A stretch of DNA of 64,000 bases from Strigamia acuminata (taxonomy: Eukaryota > Arthropoda > Chilopoda > Geophilomorpha > Linotaeniidae): contig OX442322.1 of NCBI GenBank assembly GCA_949358305.1, positions 7,998,001-8,062,000 on the forward strand, written 5' to 3'. The stretch's first letter is position 1. Each line of letters starts with the position of its first letter. The notes under the pieces were generated by a model. The model did no database searches. It was not told the DNA's origin and saw only the letters and a list, made by a program, of their open reading frames with translations. Positions 1-10,490 of the stretch are shown here, piece by piece. Both the position numbers and the translations under genes were made by a program.

Positions 1-149
1 GTCTGTATATCATTCAGATCACTAGCGGTTTAGTTGAGCAGTTAGTGTATTTGGTCATTGTTTGTCCAAATATCACCTGTGTTTAGAGTTGTGTGTCTTT
101 GGTTTTTGACTGACTGATTGTCTTCACTTTCTGCCATTCCAGGTTTGAC
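1..149 (+). other. BEL-1 copy 1 leader, 3' part
   Basis: This is the untranslated region between the 5' LTR and the gag-pol start. It is essentially identical to 38333-38481 of copy 2. A pyrimidine-rich stretch ending in CCATTCCAG, with CTGAC-like branch candidates upstream, lies about 10 bases before the ATG and resembles a 3' splice acceptor. No donor was identified with confidence. Confidence 0.75.
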
Positions 150-3100
150 ATGGCTACAGGAGGTGGATCAAGGTCAGGTTCAGGGAGAACAACGCCAACA
201 ACGGTTGAGCAACAACCGCCGGAAGAAATGGACGTGTTGTCTGGGAGGTTCACGACTTTGGGGATCTCTTTGGACGCGCTTTTGAGAAGGTCCTTGACAC
301 TAAAAGATACCGGCGAGCTGGAAGCTGTAGAAATGGCTGCAGATGAACAGATGATGAGAATGATAAACGACCTGAACACGATGCAGCCCAACCTGACAAG
401 AGATCAGTACTTGGCAAATCTAAGGGAAATCGAAGAGTTAGAGACACCGATTTCGGTTCTTAAGCACAGAACCCGAATGTCAAAGAAGTTCGTGACGCAT
501 TGGTCAGCAAATCCAGCAAATGCTTCAGCGTTGACGACCAGTACGTCTCAGAGTTCGATTTTGAACCAGACCTTGTCGCAATCGACAAGAAGGCATAATA
601 ATGCAAAGCTTCCTAAGTTGGAAATGCGGAAATTCAATGGAGATGTGACGACATTTCGTCCCTTCCTAAGCAGCTTTGATTCTGCTGTTCACAGCAACCC
701 TGATTTATCAGAAATTGAGAAGTTGCAATACTTGCAGTCGCTGTGCACGGGAGAAGCTGCCATGCTGATCTCTGCATTCCCTTTAGTGGACGGTAATTAC
801 AATTTGGCAAGAGAAGAGTTGGAACGTTCCTACGGGGACGATGAAGCCCAGAGAGTGGCATTGGTCAAGTCCATAAGGGATATGAGACAGGTTACGGAAT
901 TGCATCCGGTCAAAGCTGTCCGTACACAGTTGACCAAGGTGTCCACTGCTATCCGCTTGCTGGAGCAGTTGAGCGTTCCAGTACAGACTGCTGGTCTGCT
1001 TCTGGCACCCGACGTGCTGAGGAAATTTCCACCTGCCATGGTGATGAGGTTTTACCAGCAGCAAGGGGCTAAGACCTCAAATTTAGTGACAATCTTGAAT
1101 TTTTTTGCGGCTGAAGTTCAGCTCTTGGAGCAGATGGAAGATGTCATGGGGGCAGGAGGTCTTGCAACTAAAAAAGACAAGTCTGGAAGTTCCGACAAGG
1201 ATAAGGATCAACGCAAGGGCACGATGTCCACCTGCGCCACGTCCAAAAAAGCCAAAGAGTCTTTTAGCCCAAAGCTGACCGTGGGAAGCGCAATTTGCAT
1301 TTTTTGCAAAGAAGGTCATGCTAACACTTTCTGTAGGAAGGAAATGAGCGTGGCAGAGAAGACCACGATCATTCAACAGAACCGACTTTGCTTCAATTGC
1401 CTGCAAGAAGGACACAGGGCAATGCGGTGCCAGGTTAAAACCAGCTGCAGGACTTGCGGCGGACGACATCATTCGTCCATCTGCAGGAAATTGAACACAG
1501 GAAGTGGAGGTGGGATAGAGAAGCCCAAGGACGTGAGCGCGAACGTTTCCTTGGCGATCTCCTCAACACTTCAGTTGATGATATTCACAGCGGAGTTAAA
1601 AACAAAGTCTGGAGGTTCGCACGCGATACGTGGCATGTTAGATCCGGGCAGCCATCGGTCCTACATTTTAAAGAGTGTAGCCGACCGGATACGGTTGAAG
1701 AGTTGCGGGTCAATAGAAGCCACAGCCCAACGCCTCAATGAAGAGGATAATGCTGGATCGACGTCTTACGACGTTTACAAGCTACTCCTTCAGTCTAGAC
1801 ACGGAGCCAGAGAGCTCAAGGTGACGGCTTTAAGTGCAAGAAGCCTACCGCATGTGTATGGGATAGCCAGCCCTGATACCATTCAGAAGGTTAAAGATTT
1901 GGGGTTCGAATTGGCTGAAGACTTACCTTCGACTGCAGGCAATGTTGATATCTTGCTTGGAGTTGATGTTTGGTGGGAAATCTGCCTTGACGGACGGAAA
2001 CGTCTTGATAACCGCTTGGGTTTGGTCAATACCATTTTTGGTTGGGTGTTGTCAGGAGCCGCTGGGTCGACAGATGTCTTCTCCGAGAGCTCGCGTGACG
2101 TTTCTTGCTGCAACACCTGTGAGATTAAGACTGACCGTGACTTGGAAAAGCTTTGGAGTTTGGAGGCTGTTGGAATTACCGCTGGCGAACGCGATTCAGA
2201 TTTTGTTCGAGATCGCTTTGAGAAGTCGCACAAGCGAATGGAGGATGGTCGCTACCAGGTTTGCTTGCCCTTCAACGATAAGATTGGGGCTTTGGAGTCA
2301 AACTGGGAGTTGGCTCTGAACCAACTATCACATACGCTTAGGCGAATTGATAGTAACAGCGACCACAAGGAACGTTATAACAAAGCCATGTGGGACTACG
2401 TCAAGGAAGAGCACGCGGAAGTAGTACCTCTTGCAGAGAGATACAAGAAAACTGGAGTTTATGTTATTCCGCACCATCCAGTGATCAAGGAGGACCGGGA
2501 AACGACCAAGTTCCGTGTCGTTTTCAACGCGTCGTCGGCGAAGAAGGGGCTACCTTCGCTGAACGACTGTCTGTATCCTGGCCCTTCTTTAAATCCGGAT
2601 ATTGTCCCAGTTATGATCCGTTTTCGCCTTTTTTGTGTAGTGGCGATAGCAGACATCAAGCAGGCTTTCCTGCAAGTGCTGATTAATCCTGACCACTGCG
2701 ATTTTTTGCGGTTCCTTTGGGTTTCAGAAGAATATTTCCAAGAAGGATATTCTTGGCAGAATTTGTGGGATCACCTGGTCGTTTTAAGAATGATAGTCGT
2801 CCCTTTCGGGGTGAATTCTTCGCCATTCTTGTTGTGCGCTGTCATCCGCGCGCAAGGGCGATTGTATTTGGTGCTTTTCCCCAAAGAGGCAGACGCCCTC
2901 GATAAGGGCATCTACATGGACGACTTGACGTCCGGGGCCGATGGAACCCAAGAGACAGTTACGCACTGTGTCAATCTACGCAGGATCCTTGACGAGGGAA
3001 AGATGCCTCTCGTCAAGTGGGCATCATCAAAGGCAGATGTCTTTGACGCACTCAAAGACAAGGATTTCCACATGCGTGCAGACAAGTTTGAAGATCTAGG

Positions 3101-5426
3101 AGTTGTCAAGATGCTGGGCATCCTTTGGAGCGTCCAAGATGATACGCTAATGTTCAGGATCCCAACCGGTGTTGAGATTCCCCAGTCAAGGAGGGGCATT
3201 CTGTCATTATTGGCATCAGTCTTCGACCCCTTGGGGTTGATAGCTCCAGTCATTTTGCGGATGAAGCTACTTTTACAGAGTATGTGGGGTCGCGACATCA
3301 AATGGGATGACATAATCTCAGAAGAGAACCGAGAGATAGTGGCCAAATGGTACGCCGATCTTCAGCGCCTCACCGAAGCCCGAATGAAGCGTTGGATGGG
3401 GACGTACTCGGGCCAAGAAATGGACATTGACGTCTTTTGCGACGCAAGTCCACAGGCGTACGGGTGCGCAATCTACGTTCGAGCTGCGTCAGGCGCGACC
3501 CAACTGCTCTTGAGCAAAAGCCGAATTGCCCCCACCACCAAATTGACTTTGCCACGCCTAGAATTGACCGCAACTGTTGTTGGAGTCCGGATGGTGGAGT
3601 ACATCCTAGAGGATTTCCTACCAGGTTATCCAGTTGGGAAGATAAGGTATTACTCGGACTCAATGGTTGCGCTCGGGTGGTTGAAGTCTGATAAGAACAG
3701 GTGGAAGCCATATGTCTCCAACAGAGTGGCAGAAGTTCTTGAAAAGTCAAGTCCGAGTCAGTGGGCATACGTCCCGACGGACAGGAATCCAGCGGACGTA
3801 TTGACACGCCCATGCGAGGCAAAGAACCTTTTGGCCAACCGTCTCTGGTGGGACGGGCCCGGTCAGTTGGAAGACCTCGCGGACGAACCTGAGGACGTTG
3901 ACCTCCCAATGGAAGAGGCAAAAAAGGAAAAGGTAGCTTTGGTTGCGTCAGATGGAGAAGCGCATATGTGCGAGGTTTTCAAGCGATTTAGTAGTTTTAA
4001 TCGCCTCGTGCGAGTTGTCGCGCTCATGCGGCGCTGGCTTCCTTTTTTCGCCCGCGGGAGGGACCTCGAGGTTCTCGAGATAGAAGTTGCCGAAGAAAGA
4101 GTCATCCGCTTGGCCCAGGTCTTGAGTTTTCCAGACGAAAGACAAGCCGCAATGTTGAAAGAGAAAGTGGCAAAGGGCTCTATCCTGAAAAATTTCGACG
4201 TTTTTCTGGATGAGAGAGATTTACTAAGACTAAGGAGCCGTCTAGGGAAGTCAGCGCTTCCCTTCGACGAGGCATTTCCCATCATTTTACACCCGGATAG
4301 TTGGGTAACAAGACTAATCATCAAGAAGGTCCACTTACAGCTCCTGCATGGTGAGCTGAGTGAGACGTTTTACCGGTTGAGAGACAAGTATTGGATTGTA
4401 AGAGGACGCCGAACGGTCAAGGCTGTGATCCGGAGTTGCTTGGTCTGCAAACGAGAGCGGTTGGAACGCAATAACCCAGCCACTGGTGACCCTCCTATGG
4501 AGCGCGTCACGCCGGCAGCCCCGTTCCAGCATACAGGAATTGACCACCTCGGCCCTCTCACAGTCAAGCATAAGGAGAAAGGAAGAAAAGTCTATATTCT
4601 GTTGTTTACCTGCCTAGTAACACGAGCGATCCATTTGGAAGTCTCTGAGAACCTTTCGGTGGAAAAGTTCCTTCTGGCCTTCCGTCGTTTCGGCGCCAGA
4701 TTTGGGTACCCGGCGAAAGTGTTCTCCGCCAACTCCAAAACTTTCGAGCGAGGAAGCCAGGAGATACAGTCGTGGGGTAAATTGCTGACCAAGGATGGGA
4801 TCCGGACGTTCCTTTCGGAGAAGAGAGTGGTTTGGTCGTTCATCCCACCATTGTCACCTTGGGCTGGAGGAGCCTGGGAGAGACTTGTGCGTTCGGTGAA
4901 AGATAAACTACGTAAGATGCTGCTGCGTAGGACGGTAGACTTGGAGACGCTTCAGACGCTAGCCGTCGAGATAAGCTCCATGCTTAACTCAAGGCCCCTG
5001 TCTTACGTGCATGAGGAGGTTGACGGCGGGAGAATTCTCAGCCCTGAGAACTTTCTCACTGGAGGAATGCCCAAGTGGGTTATCAACCGTCCACTGCACG
5101 CGATACAGAAGAAAGACCTACGGAGATTGGATAGAAAAAGACGACTTTTCGTTTGGGAGTTCTGGCGGATTTGGCGCGAGAGTTACCTGAAACAGCTAAG
5201 AAATTTTCATGAAGTCAAGGGTGACTCCCGTTTCAAGAATCCGGAAGTCGACCAGATAGTATTGTTGGAAAAGGTCGGCTGCAATCCGTACTTCTGGCCG
5301 CTGGCACGGGTCATCGAAGTCCTACCAGGCGAAGATGGTTTTGTGCGCGTCGTGAGAGTGGTTACAGCCAATGGAAAGGAATATCGACGCTCGGTCAAAC
5401 ACGTAAGGGCTTTGGAGCTGGACTAG
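150..5426 (+). CDS. BEL/Pao Gag-Pol polyprotein (BEL-1), full-length frame, integrase catalytic residue missing
   Basis: A 1758-residue polyprotein for capsid formation, processing, reverse transcription and integration. Seen in order: a Pao-type gag region (DUF1759-like, about 153-300); CCHC knuckles starting near C383, C414 and C433; an aspartic protease motif LDPGSHRSY with D498, and the ILLGVD block near 600; reverse transcriptase with D835 and YMDD at 922-925; RNase H with D1098, E1138, D1170 and D1216; an HHCC zinc module with H1395, H1400, C1430 and C1433; the integrase core with D1465 and E1577; and a DUF5641-like tail to the end. The second integrase Asp is Ala at 1527 (codon 4728-4730), whereas copy 2 and BEL-2 both have Asp there. 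The ATG at 150 is chosen because it opens the frame right after the leader and copy 2 shares it. There is no env. The frame is open but integration activity should be lost. Confidence 0.95.
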   Translation: MATGGGSRSGSGRTTPTTVEQQPPEEMDVLSGRFTTLGISLDALLRRSLTLKDTGELEAVEMAADEQMMRMINDLNTMQPNLTRDQYLANLREIEELETPISVLKHRTRMSKKFVTHWSANPANASALTTSTSQSSILNQTLSQSTRRHNNAKLPKLEMRKFNGDVTTFRPFLSSFDSAVHSNPDLSEIEKLQYLQSLCTGEAAMLISAFPLVDGNYNLAREELERSYGDDEAQRVALVKSIRDMRQVTELHPVKAVRTQLTKVSTAIRLLEQLSVPVQTAGLLLAPDVLRKFPPAMVMRFYQQQGAKTSNLVTILNFFAAEVQLLEQMEDVMGAGGLATKKDKSGSSDKDKDQRKGTMSTCATSKKAKESFSPKLTVGSAICIFCKEGHANTFCRKEMSVAEKTTIIQQNRLCFNCLQEGHRAMRCQVKTSCRTCGGRHHSSICRKLNTGSGGGIEKPKDVSANVSLAISSTLQLMIFTAELKTKSGGSHAIRGMLDPGSHRSYILKSVADRIRLKSCGSIEATAQRLNEEDNAGSTSYDVYKLLLQSRHGARELKVTALSARSLPHVYGIASPDTIQKVKDLGFELAEDLPSTAGNVDILLGVDVWWEICLDGRKRLDNRLGLVNTIFGWVLSGAAGSTDVFSESSRDVSCCNTCEIKTDRDLEKLWSLEAVGITAGERDSDFVRDRFEKSHKRMEDGRYQVCLPFNDKIGALESNWELALNQLSHTLRRIDSNSDHKERYNKAMWDYVKEEHAEVVPLAERYKKTGVYVIPHHPVIKEDRETTKFRVVFNASSAKKGLPSLNDCLYPGPSLNPDIVPVMIRFRLFCVVAIADIKQAFLQVLINPDHCDFLRFLWVSEEYFQEGYSWQNLWDHLVVLRMIVVPFGVNSSPFLLCAVIRAQGRLYLVLFPKEADALDKGIYMDDLTSGADGTQETVTHCVNLRRILDEGKMPLVKWASSKADVFDALKDKDFHMRADKFEDLGVVKMLGILWSVQDDTLMFRIPTGVEIPQSRRGILSLLASVFDPLGLIAPVILRMKLLLQSMWGRDIKWDDIISEENREIVAKWYADLQRLTEARMKRWMGTYSGQEMDIDVFCDASPQAYGCAIYVRAASGATQLLLSKSRIAPTTKLTLPRLELTATVVGVRMVEYILEDFLPGYPVGKIRYYSDSMVALGWLKSDKNRWKPYVSNRVAEVLEKSSPSQWAYVPTDRNPADVLTRPCEAKNLLANRLWWDGPGQLEDLADEPEDVDLPMEEAKKEKVALVASDGEAHMCEVFKRFSSFNRLVRVVALMRRWLPFFARGRDLEVLEIEVAEERVIRLAQVLSFPDERQAAMLKEKVAKGSILKNFDVFLDERDLLRLRSRLGKSALPFDEAFPIILHPDSWVTRLIIKKVHLQLLHGELSETFYRLRDKYWIVRGRRTVKAVIRSCLVCKRERLERNNPATGDPPMERVTPAAPFQHTGIDHLGPLTVKHKEKGRKVYILLFTCLVTRAIHLEVSENLSVEKFLLAFRRFGARFGYPAKVFSANSKTFERGSQEIQSWGKLLTKDGIRTFLSEKRVVWSFIPPLSPWAGGAWERLVRSVKDKLRKMLLRRTVDLETLQTLAVEISSMLNSRPLSYVHEEVDGGRILSPENFLTGGMPKWVINRPLHAIQKKDLRRLDRKRRLFVWEFWRIWRESYLKQLRNFHEVKGDSRFKNPEVDQIVLLEKVGCNPYFWPLARVIEVLPGEDGFVRVVRVVTANGKEYRRSVKHVRALELD

Positions 5427-5478
5427 CGTGGTCGAGTCGCTTAGGCCGGCTGTCCGCTTCTTTTTCGGCTGGCAGCGA

Positions 5479-6986
5479 TGTTGCGAGCAAGAACGCAACA
5501 AAAAGATCTGGAGATTTCACGTTGTTTATTTTCTGAAAGAGAGAAAAGGCTTTTTAATTTTGTTGTCAAGTTTGAATAGATTTGCAACTCTTATCTGACA
5601 TGTCCAGTTGGTTTGCTGCCTTGTTGTCACGATCCTGGAAGTTCAAGGGGGTTGTCACTTCGCTTGCCACACCTGGAATGTTTGGAAGTTGTGTTTTTAG
5701 TCTTTTGGCATTGTTTTATGTGTCTTTTTCACTTGTTTGTGTTATTTCTAGTATTTATAAGTTTTCTCCTGTTTCCAGTTCACTTGTGAGAGAGATAGGC
5801 GTGCATCGGCAAGATGGCCGCCATAGCATAAGTGAGCTGGGAAACAGGAGAACTTGAAATAGGCACAATTGCAGTTTTAGTGCTTGTTTCACTGGATGGA
5901 CGTTGGACATCGTTTGTGAGCGTTTGCGAGCGTCGGGCGTGAGCGCACGCCTTGCGACGCCTTTCGTGGTCGTATGGGTCCTGCAAATGAGTTGAATCGG
6001 TCGGGTTTCAATGTCCAAGCACTGGGAAAGTTGTACTGACCGTTCTAGGACGCAGATCCATCGTTGAGAAGGCCTGTGAGTCGCTCGCGACCTTGTCTGG
6101 CTCCATTCACGTCATTTTAGCAGTTGCATGGTCGCCATCTTAGATTTGGTGCTGCACTGGTGCCCTGTCATTGTTTCTTTTGGGGTTTTAATGGAACCTG
6201 GACATAGGGAATATTTACTAGTTATTGTTTGTATATTTACCAATATTAGTTGATGTTAATCTAAGCTTTTACTTTTGTTATTGCATGGTTGTCAAGGGGT
6301 TAAAACTGTGACACGTTGCGCCCTCTTTTGGTGGTGATTGGGTTTGGGCTCAGCATTGTGTTTTGAGTGTAACTAATGTTAGTTTTAGCCTTTGAATTAT
6401 TTGTTAAGTTTAAGTGAAGTGCTGTTTGCACAGGTCATACTGTTATCAAGGTGTTAGGTTAAGTTTTGTCTTTATTTATGTTAAGTTTGACATCTGTTGT
6501 AGATATACGGAAACCTTGTCGGCACTATTGTTATTATTCAAATCTGTATTGTTTGGTCACTGACATTTATTGTAATCAGGTGACCAGTTGTTAAGAGTAG
6601 GTTGCTAAAGAAGCAACAGTTGTTATCAGTTGTTAAGTATTAAAACCAGTTGATATTTTTCCTCCTTCTTTGGATAATTTATTCCTGTGTTTCTTTTACT
6701 TCAACATTCATGATGACTTGTGAGTAGAGAGCTTTGCCTGCTCTCCTCCTCCCTGGGAGCACGGAATTTCTACCCCGCAGCTAAAGAGGTTTTGCCAATC
6801 ACTTCATCTAAATGCAGTCAGGCCTAGTTTCATGCAGTCAGGCCTAACCCTTCTTCAAGTTAGGCTTATGCTCAGAGAGAGGATTTCAACTTGTCTCTTC
6901 AACCACTATACAGTCTCGGGCGGTTTCCAGAGTTTGGTGACCAATTCGCCAGTTTTTTCCTGTGAGATCCAAGGTTGTTTGCTACA
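5479..6986 (+). repeat. BEL-1 copy 1 3' LTR (TG...CA), 64-bp internal deletion
   Basis: The LTR starts TGTTGCGAGCAAGAACGC and ends TTTGCTACA, as in copy 2. It is 1508 bp against 1571 bp. Near 5895, 64 bases present in every other BEL-1 LTR here are missing, between two CTGG tetramers. The 52 bases before it (5427-5478) are a pyrimidine-rich stretch ending GGCTGGCAGCGA. The first 22 bases form an inverted repeat (TGTTGCG/CGCAACA). A likely poly(A) signal, ATTAAA, is at 6639-6644. Confidence 0.95.
5752..5855 (+). promoter_or_regulatory. BEL-1 LTR core promoter with long inverted repeat and YY1-like site
   Basis: TATTTATAA at 5752-5760 is a good TATA box. It overlaps the left arm of an imperfect inverted repeat of about 30 bases (5759-5788 against 5827-5855). 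The loop holds AAGATGGCCGCC (5811-5822), which resembles a YY1/Pho site. The same block is in every BEL-1 LTR (36441-36544 and 44084-44187 plus strand, and reversed in the two solo LTRs). The TATA, start-site and YY1 roles are inferred from spacing and motif only. Confidence 0.55.
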
Positions 6987-8923
6987 GGGTGTTGTCGTGT
7001 CACGTGTCCAGATGGATCCGCCAAGCTGCAGCGCAACTTGCGAGCTTCGGATATTCAAGCGACAGTTACGCCGCCCGTAGTCCAGTTAAACACAACGCAA
7101 TGTACAAGAGTCGGCAATGAAGATTTCGCTTTTTTTTGTCGATTATTTTCTTTATGTCAAATGTTAGATTTAAGGTTTTTGGGGGAAATTTTGAGTGTTT
7201 GGGTTTTAAAGGGCGCTAGCTTTCTAAAATATTTAAGTGTTGGTTTGAGCTCGTGCGTAAGAAGTTACGCGGCTTTCCCTGGTTTTTCTTAGCATGTTCG
7301 CGCCTTGAGGCGACAGTTTATCTTGTCAGGCTGTCCGCAAGGGCCCTTTAAGTTCCCTACTTCAGCTTTTGCCCTCCTCGCTTACGGTTATGTTGTTATC
7401 GTCCTCAGTTCCTTGTTTAAGTGCCAAAGAATGGCTTTTACGAATTTATTGGCTTGCTGTGTCTGGATTTAAAAAGGGAGTCCAATTTTCTGATCGCATT
7501 TATGCCTGTGCTTGTTAATAGCTTTATTCTTTGCTTGCTCACGTTTTTGGTGAGAATTTTCGGTTTAGTATGTGAGAAGTGTGGCTATTTGTTTACAAGT
7601 TTTCCTTGCCAACCCCCTTTTTAAACGAGTTTGCCAATTTATCACGTTATTAGCTCTTTGGACTTGAGTTCTTTGATCTCCCGGGGTTTTTCCCTTTTAC
7701 GTGTAGTCTTTTTAAGAAATTTTTAGGCTTAATGACAGGAGCGTCGTCACATTCACAGCCTATTAGTGGTGTTGGTTTTTTAGTCGCCGGTTCGAGGTCG
7801 ATTAACCTCCGTTTTTAGATTTCTTACGCTGTGAATAAATTACTAGCTATTGTGGACCAACCAGTTTCCTCTTCTCGTCCTTCCCGCCTTTCAGAGCGGC
7901 GGTCAGGGGGGTCCTTGAGTGATCTAGCTTCTTCTCGTCATGTGAGCCTGCTCTTGTGTTTGGAATGTGTACGACCTCTGGTCTTTACGTTTTGTGTCCA
8001 ATGTTTTTCGTGTGCCGCACGAGTTTCCTCGTGAGCTCTGGTGTCGGTCATCTCTCCGCTTCGGGAGAGGGCACACCCGTTTGTATTCGTGTGTTTGTAG
8101 AACGTTTCTTGTTTTTAGAACGAGATTCGTTCTTTTGCTGCTCATGGTTAGCTGAGCGAGCGCTGGCCCGCGAGGTCAGTCGATTCTTAGCTGTCCGTCA
8201 ATTTCTGTTCGGTTAGATTGTTATACGACTTGTTTGCAAGTGGGTTTGGATTAGAAAGGCGTGTGACTTCTGTCGGTGCTGGAAGTTTAGAGCAGCCGAT
8301 CCGCACCGCCCACTGGGCAAGTCCAGTTTCTGTTGTTGACCGCTGCACCCAGTGTCTACCGCTGGTGATGTACGTTCTGCATTTTCGCTTTCTCTTCGTG
8401 GAAACGTCCGTAGCGTTTCATGAGTCTTCATTAGTGATTAGTCTCGCCTTTTATCGTTTAAAAAAGGGAGTTTAGTTATTCTAGTTCTTTGGGGCAACCT
8501 TAGAATTTGGACATTTTAGCTTATTCGTTTAGGAAATAGCTTGCTTGCTATTTTTTGGTTGTGGCTAGCTAGCGTGGCGTTAGGGTATAGGTACTTGTTT
8601 TGGATGGTCGTTTTTGCTGTGCACAGCAAGGACTGCCATTTGATGTGTTACAGAGGGCAGGTTTGCACTGCCATACTCTGTTAGATGTCGTGTCCGAGAC
8701 AAAGTCCCTGCGCCTTTTGGCGGCCCCTATTTCTACGTTTGCTTCCCGCGACTGAGTAGTTGTTGTTAGTCTTTCATCCCTAGCTCTGCAGTGAGGCAGA
8801 CATGCACTAGGCAGGGAGCCCACTCTAGGATGGGTCGAAGGACGTGTGTGTGCGGCCTTCTTGGCGCCGGCACTCGGCAACACGTTTTAGTCATTGGACA
8901 ACACGTGCTTTCAGTAGAGTGGC
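6987..8923 (+). repeat. LARD-alpha internal domain, segment 1
   Basis: This aligns with the LARD internal domain from 20750 to about 22679. It belongs to the outermost LARD, interrupted on the left by BEL-1 copy 1 and on the right by BEL-2. The 5' LTR and the first 460 or so internal bases must lie left of the window. No supported coding region: open frames are short and shared as non-coding sequence among all LARD copies. The sense strand is rich in T and pyrimidine runs. Confidence 0.88.
8920..8923. repeat. Target site duplication of BEL-2, left copy (TGGC)
   Basis: TGGC sits immediately left of the BEL-2 LTR and is repeated at 18255-18258 immediately right of the other LTR. The uninterrupted LARD sequence at 22670-22690 has a single TGGC at the matching place. 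Confidence 0.92.
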
Positions 8924-10490
8924 TGTTGCGGTCTGTCAACACCAAACAGCTAGGAATGGGGTTGGGGCTATTTGAATTTCCCGCCTCTAAAAACTCAAGT
9001 GATCGTATTGTTAAATTCGTACGAAAACCGCGCTGAGAACACAAATCCGCACTGAAAACTATTGTTGAATGCATGGAGCATTGATGGGAACACCGTTGAT
9101 TAATATCCAATGGAGTGCTGAATCAATGGCTAATCCAGGGAAAGGCTTAACTACTCACAACACATTGAAAACTAAGGTTGAAAATAGAAAACACGGGAGT
9201 TAACAAAAAAACAACTTGTTTATTAAAAAGTTGGTTGAGAACTGAATAAAATACACTGATTACATTGGTTCCTGAGGAACCGCACATGCGCAGTACCCAA
9301 TTACGGCACGCGCCAAGCCGATAGCGGCGAAATACAGATACACAAGAAACTCCGTTGTCATAGCAACGGAGGAAACGAAATCACAGCAAAGTTGTAGTTA
9401 CATAAAAACTGCACGAAATAAAGATTGTGACATACCAAAATGATCACAAGAATGCAGTGAATAAAAAAGCTAATCATAACGATTCGATCTGAAAAGTAAA
9501 ACAGTGCAAACGGAGCGAAAACAATGATCGTCAAGCAGACGATCGAGACAGCCAATCAGCGTCAAGCAAAATGATGCAATCAAAACATTTGAATTCCGAA
9601 CGGAATAAAAATGCAAAAATAGCAAAGAATACAGGTGAAAACACTTCGAAATGAAATAGTAAATGCAGATTATAAGAATATAAAATACAAAAAATAACGG
9701 TTACATTGTGTAATCGTCGCTTGGGACAAACATGGCGACCGGCGAACATAACATAGGTATTGGATCAAACATGGCGTCCGGCGAACATTGCAAAAGCGTA
9801 AAAACAATTCGAAATTGGAATATAAAGCACTTAATGTAAATAACAAATAAAGTATCGAATAAAATACAAGAATAATTATTAATTCTCATCACAAAATACT
9901 GAATGAATAAACACAAGTTTAATAAATACGAATTGTTGATCGAACCGAACATTCTCGGCTACGCTTTTACGGCAGCCGACAACGAACGTTAGAAACAACC
10001 GATCGAAGCATTTTGGGCAGTTCTAATGCATCCAGAAAGAAAGATCAGACTCGAATTAGTCTGAAACAGTAATAAAACAAACTCCAAATGAGTTTTAAAA
10101 CACTAAACGAAAGGTTAGAAGACGGAAGCAAAAGTCCGCTAGGAACCGAAAATGACGTATCGAGCATCGCAAATGTATGCCAGAAAACGAAGAAAACACT
10201 AGAACTGCACGCAATAAACACAAAATCATGGAAAATTAATAGAAAGGTTCATAAATGCATTCAAAAAGACACGAATAAAATAATAGCAAGGTATTAACAC
10301 TACATTAAAGCGAAAAGTGACAATAAAAAACAATGAAAAACATTTAATAAGTCAAAATTCCTGTAAAGTGAAAAATATCAAATAATTATGAAAAATAAAA
10401 CACTAAAGGAAAATTAAACAAATCAAAGCAATTAGTAATATTTATTGACACAATCTCAGCACAACAATTCTTCCACGCTGTCTTGCAACA
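8924..10490 (-). repeat. BEL-2 3' LTR (left end on the plus strand)
   Basis: It runs from TGTTGCGGTCTG to CTTGCAACA on the plus strand. On the element's strand a poly(A) signal, AATAAA, is at 9224-9219. Two 24-base direct repeats centred on ATGGCG, 39 bases apart (9726-9749 and 9765-9788), resemble YY1 sites. The LTR matches 16688-18254 almost base for base. Confidence 0.96.

Larger units (their letters stand above)
1..6986 (+). mobile_element. BEL-1 copy 1: BEL/Pao LTR retrotransposon, left-truncated by the window
   Basis: The window opens inside the untranslated leader, at the point matching 38333 of BEL-1 copy 2. The 5' LTR and about 600 bases of leader therefore lie off the left edge. 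A complete polyprotein frame and a 3' LTR follow. The right flank from 6987 (GGGTGTTGTCG) matches the LARD internal domain from 20750, so the element sits inside an older LARD. The target site duplication is probably GGGT, but the left copy is outside the window. By eye the coding part differs from copy 2 at only about ten positions, so both copies are young. Confidence 0.93.

Noticed and set aside
5427-5478. An env gene downstream of BEL-1 pol
   Set aside because: Only 52 bases separate the pol stop from the LTR; no third frame exists in any BEL copy here.
5582-5857. 91-codon frame in each BEL-1 LTR
   Set aside because: It overlaps the promoter and inverted repeat, has no domain, and is repeated only because the LTR is repeated.
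5880-5960. Loss of a small intron in the copy 1 LTR
   Set aside because: The deletion ends lie in CTGG repeats and do not match GT-AG borders.
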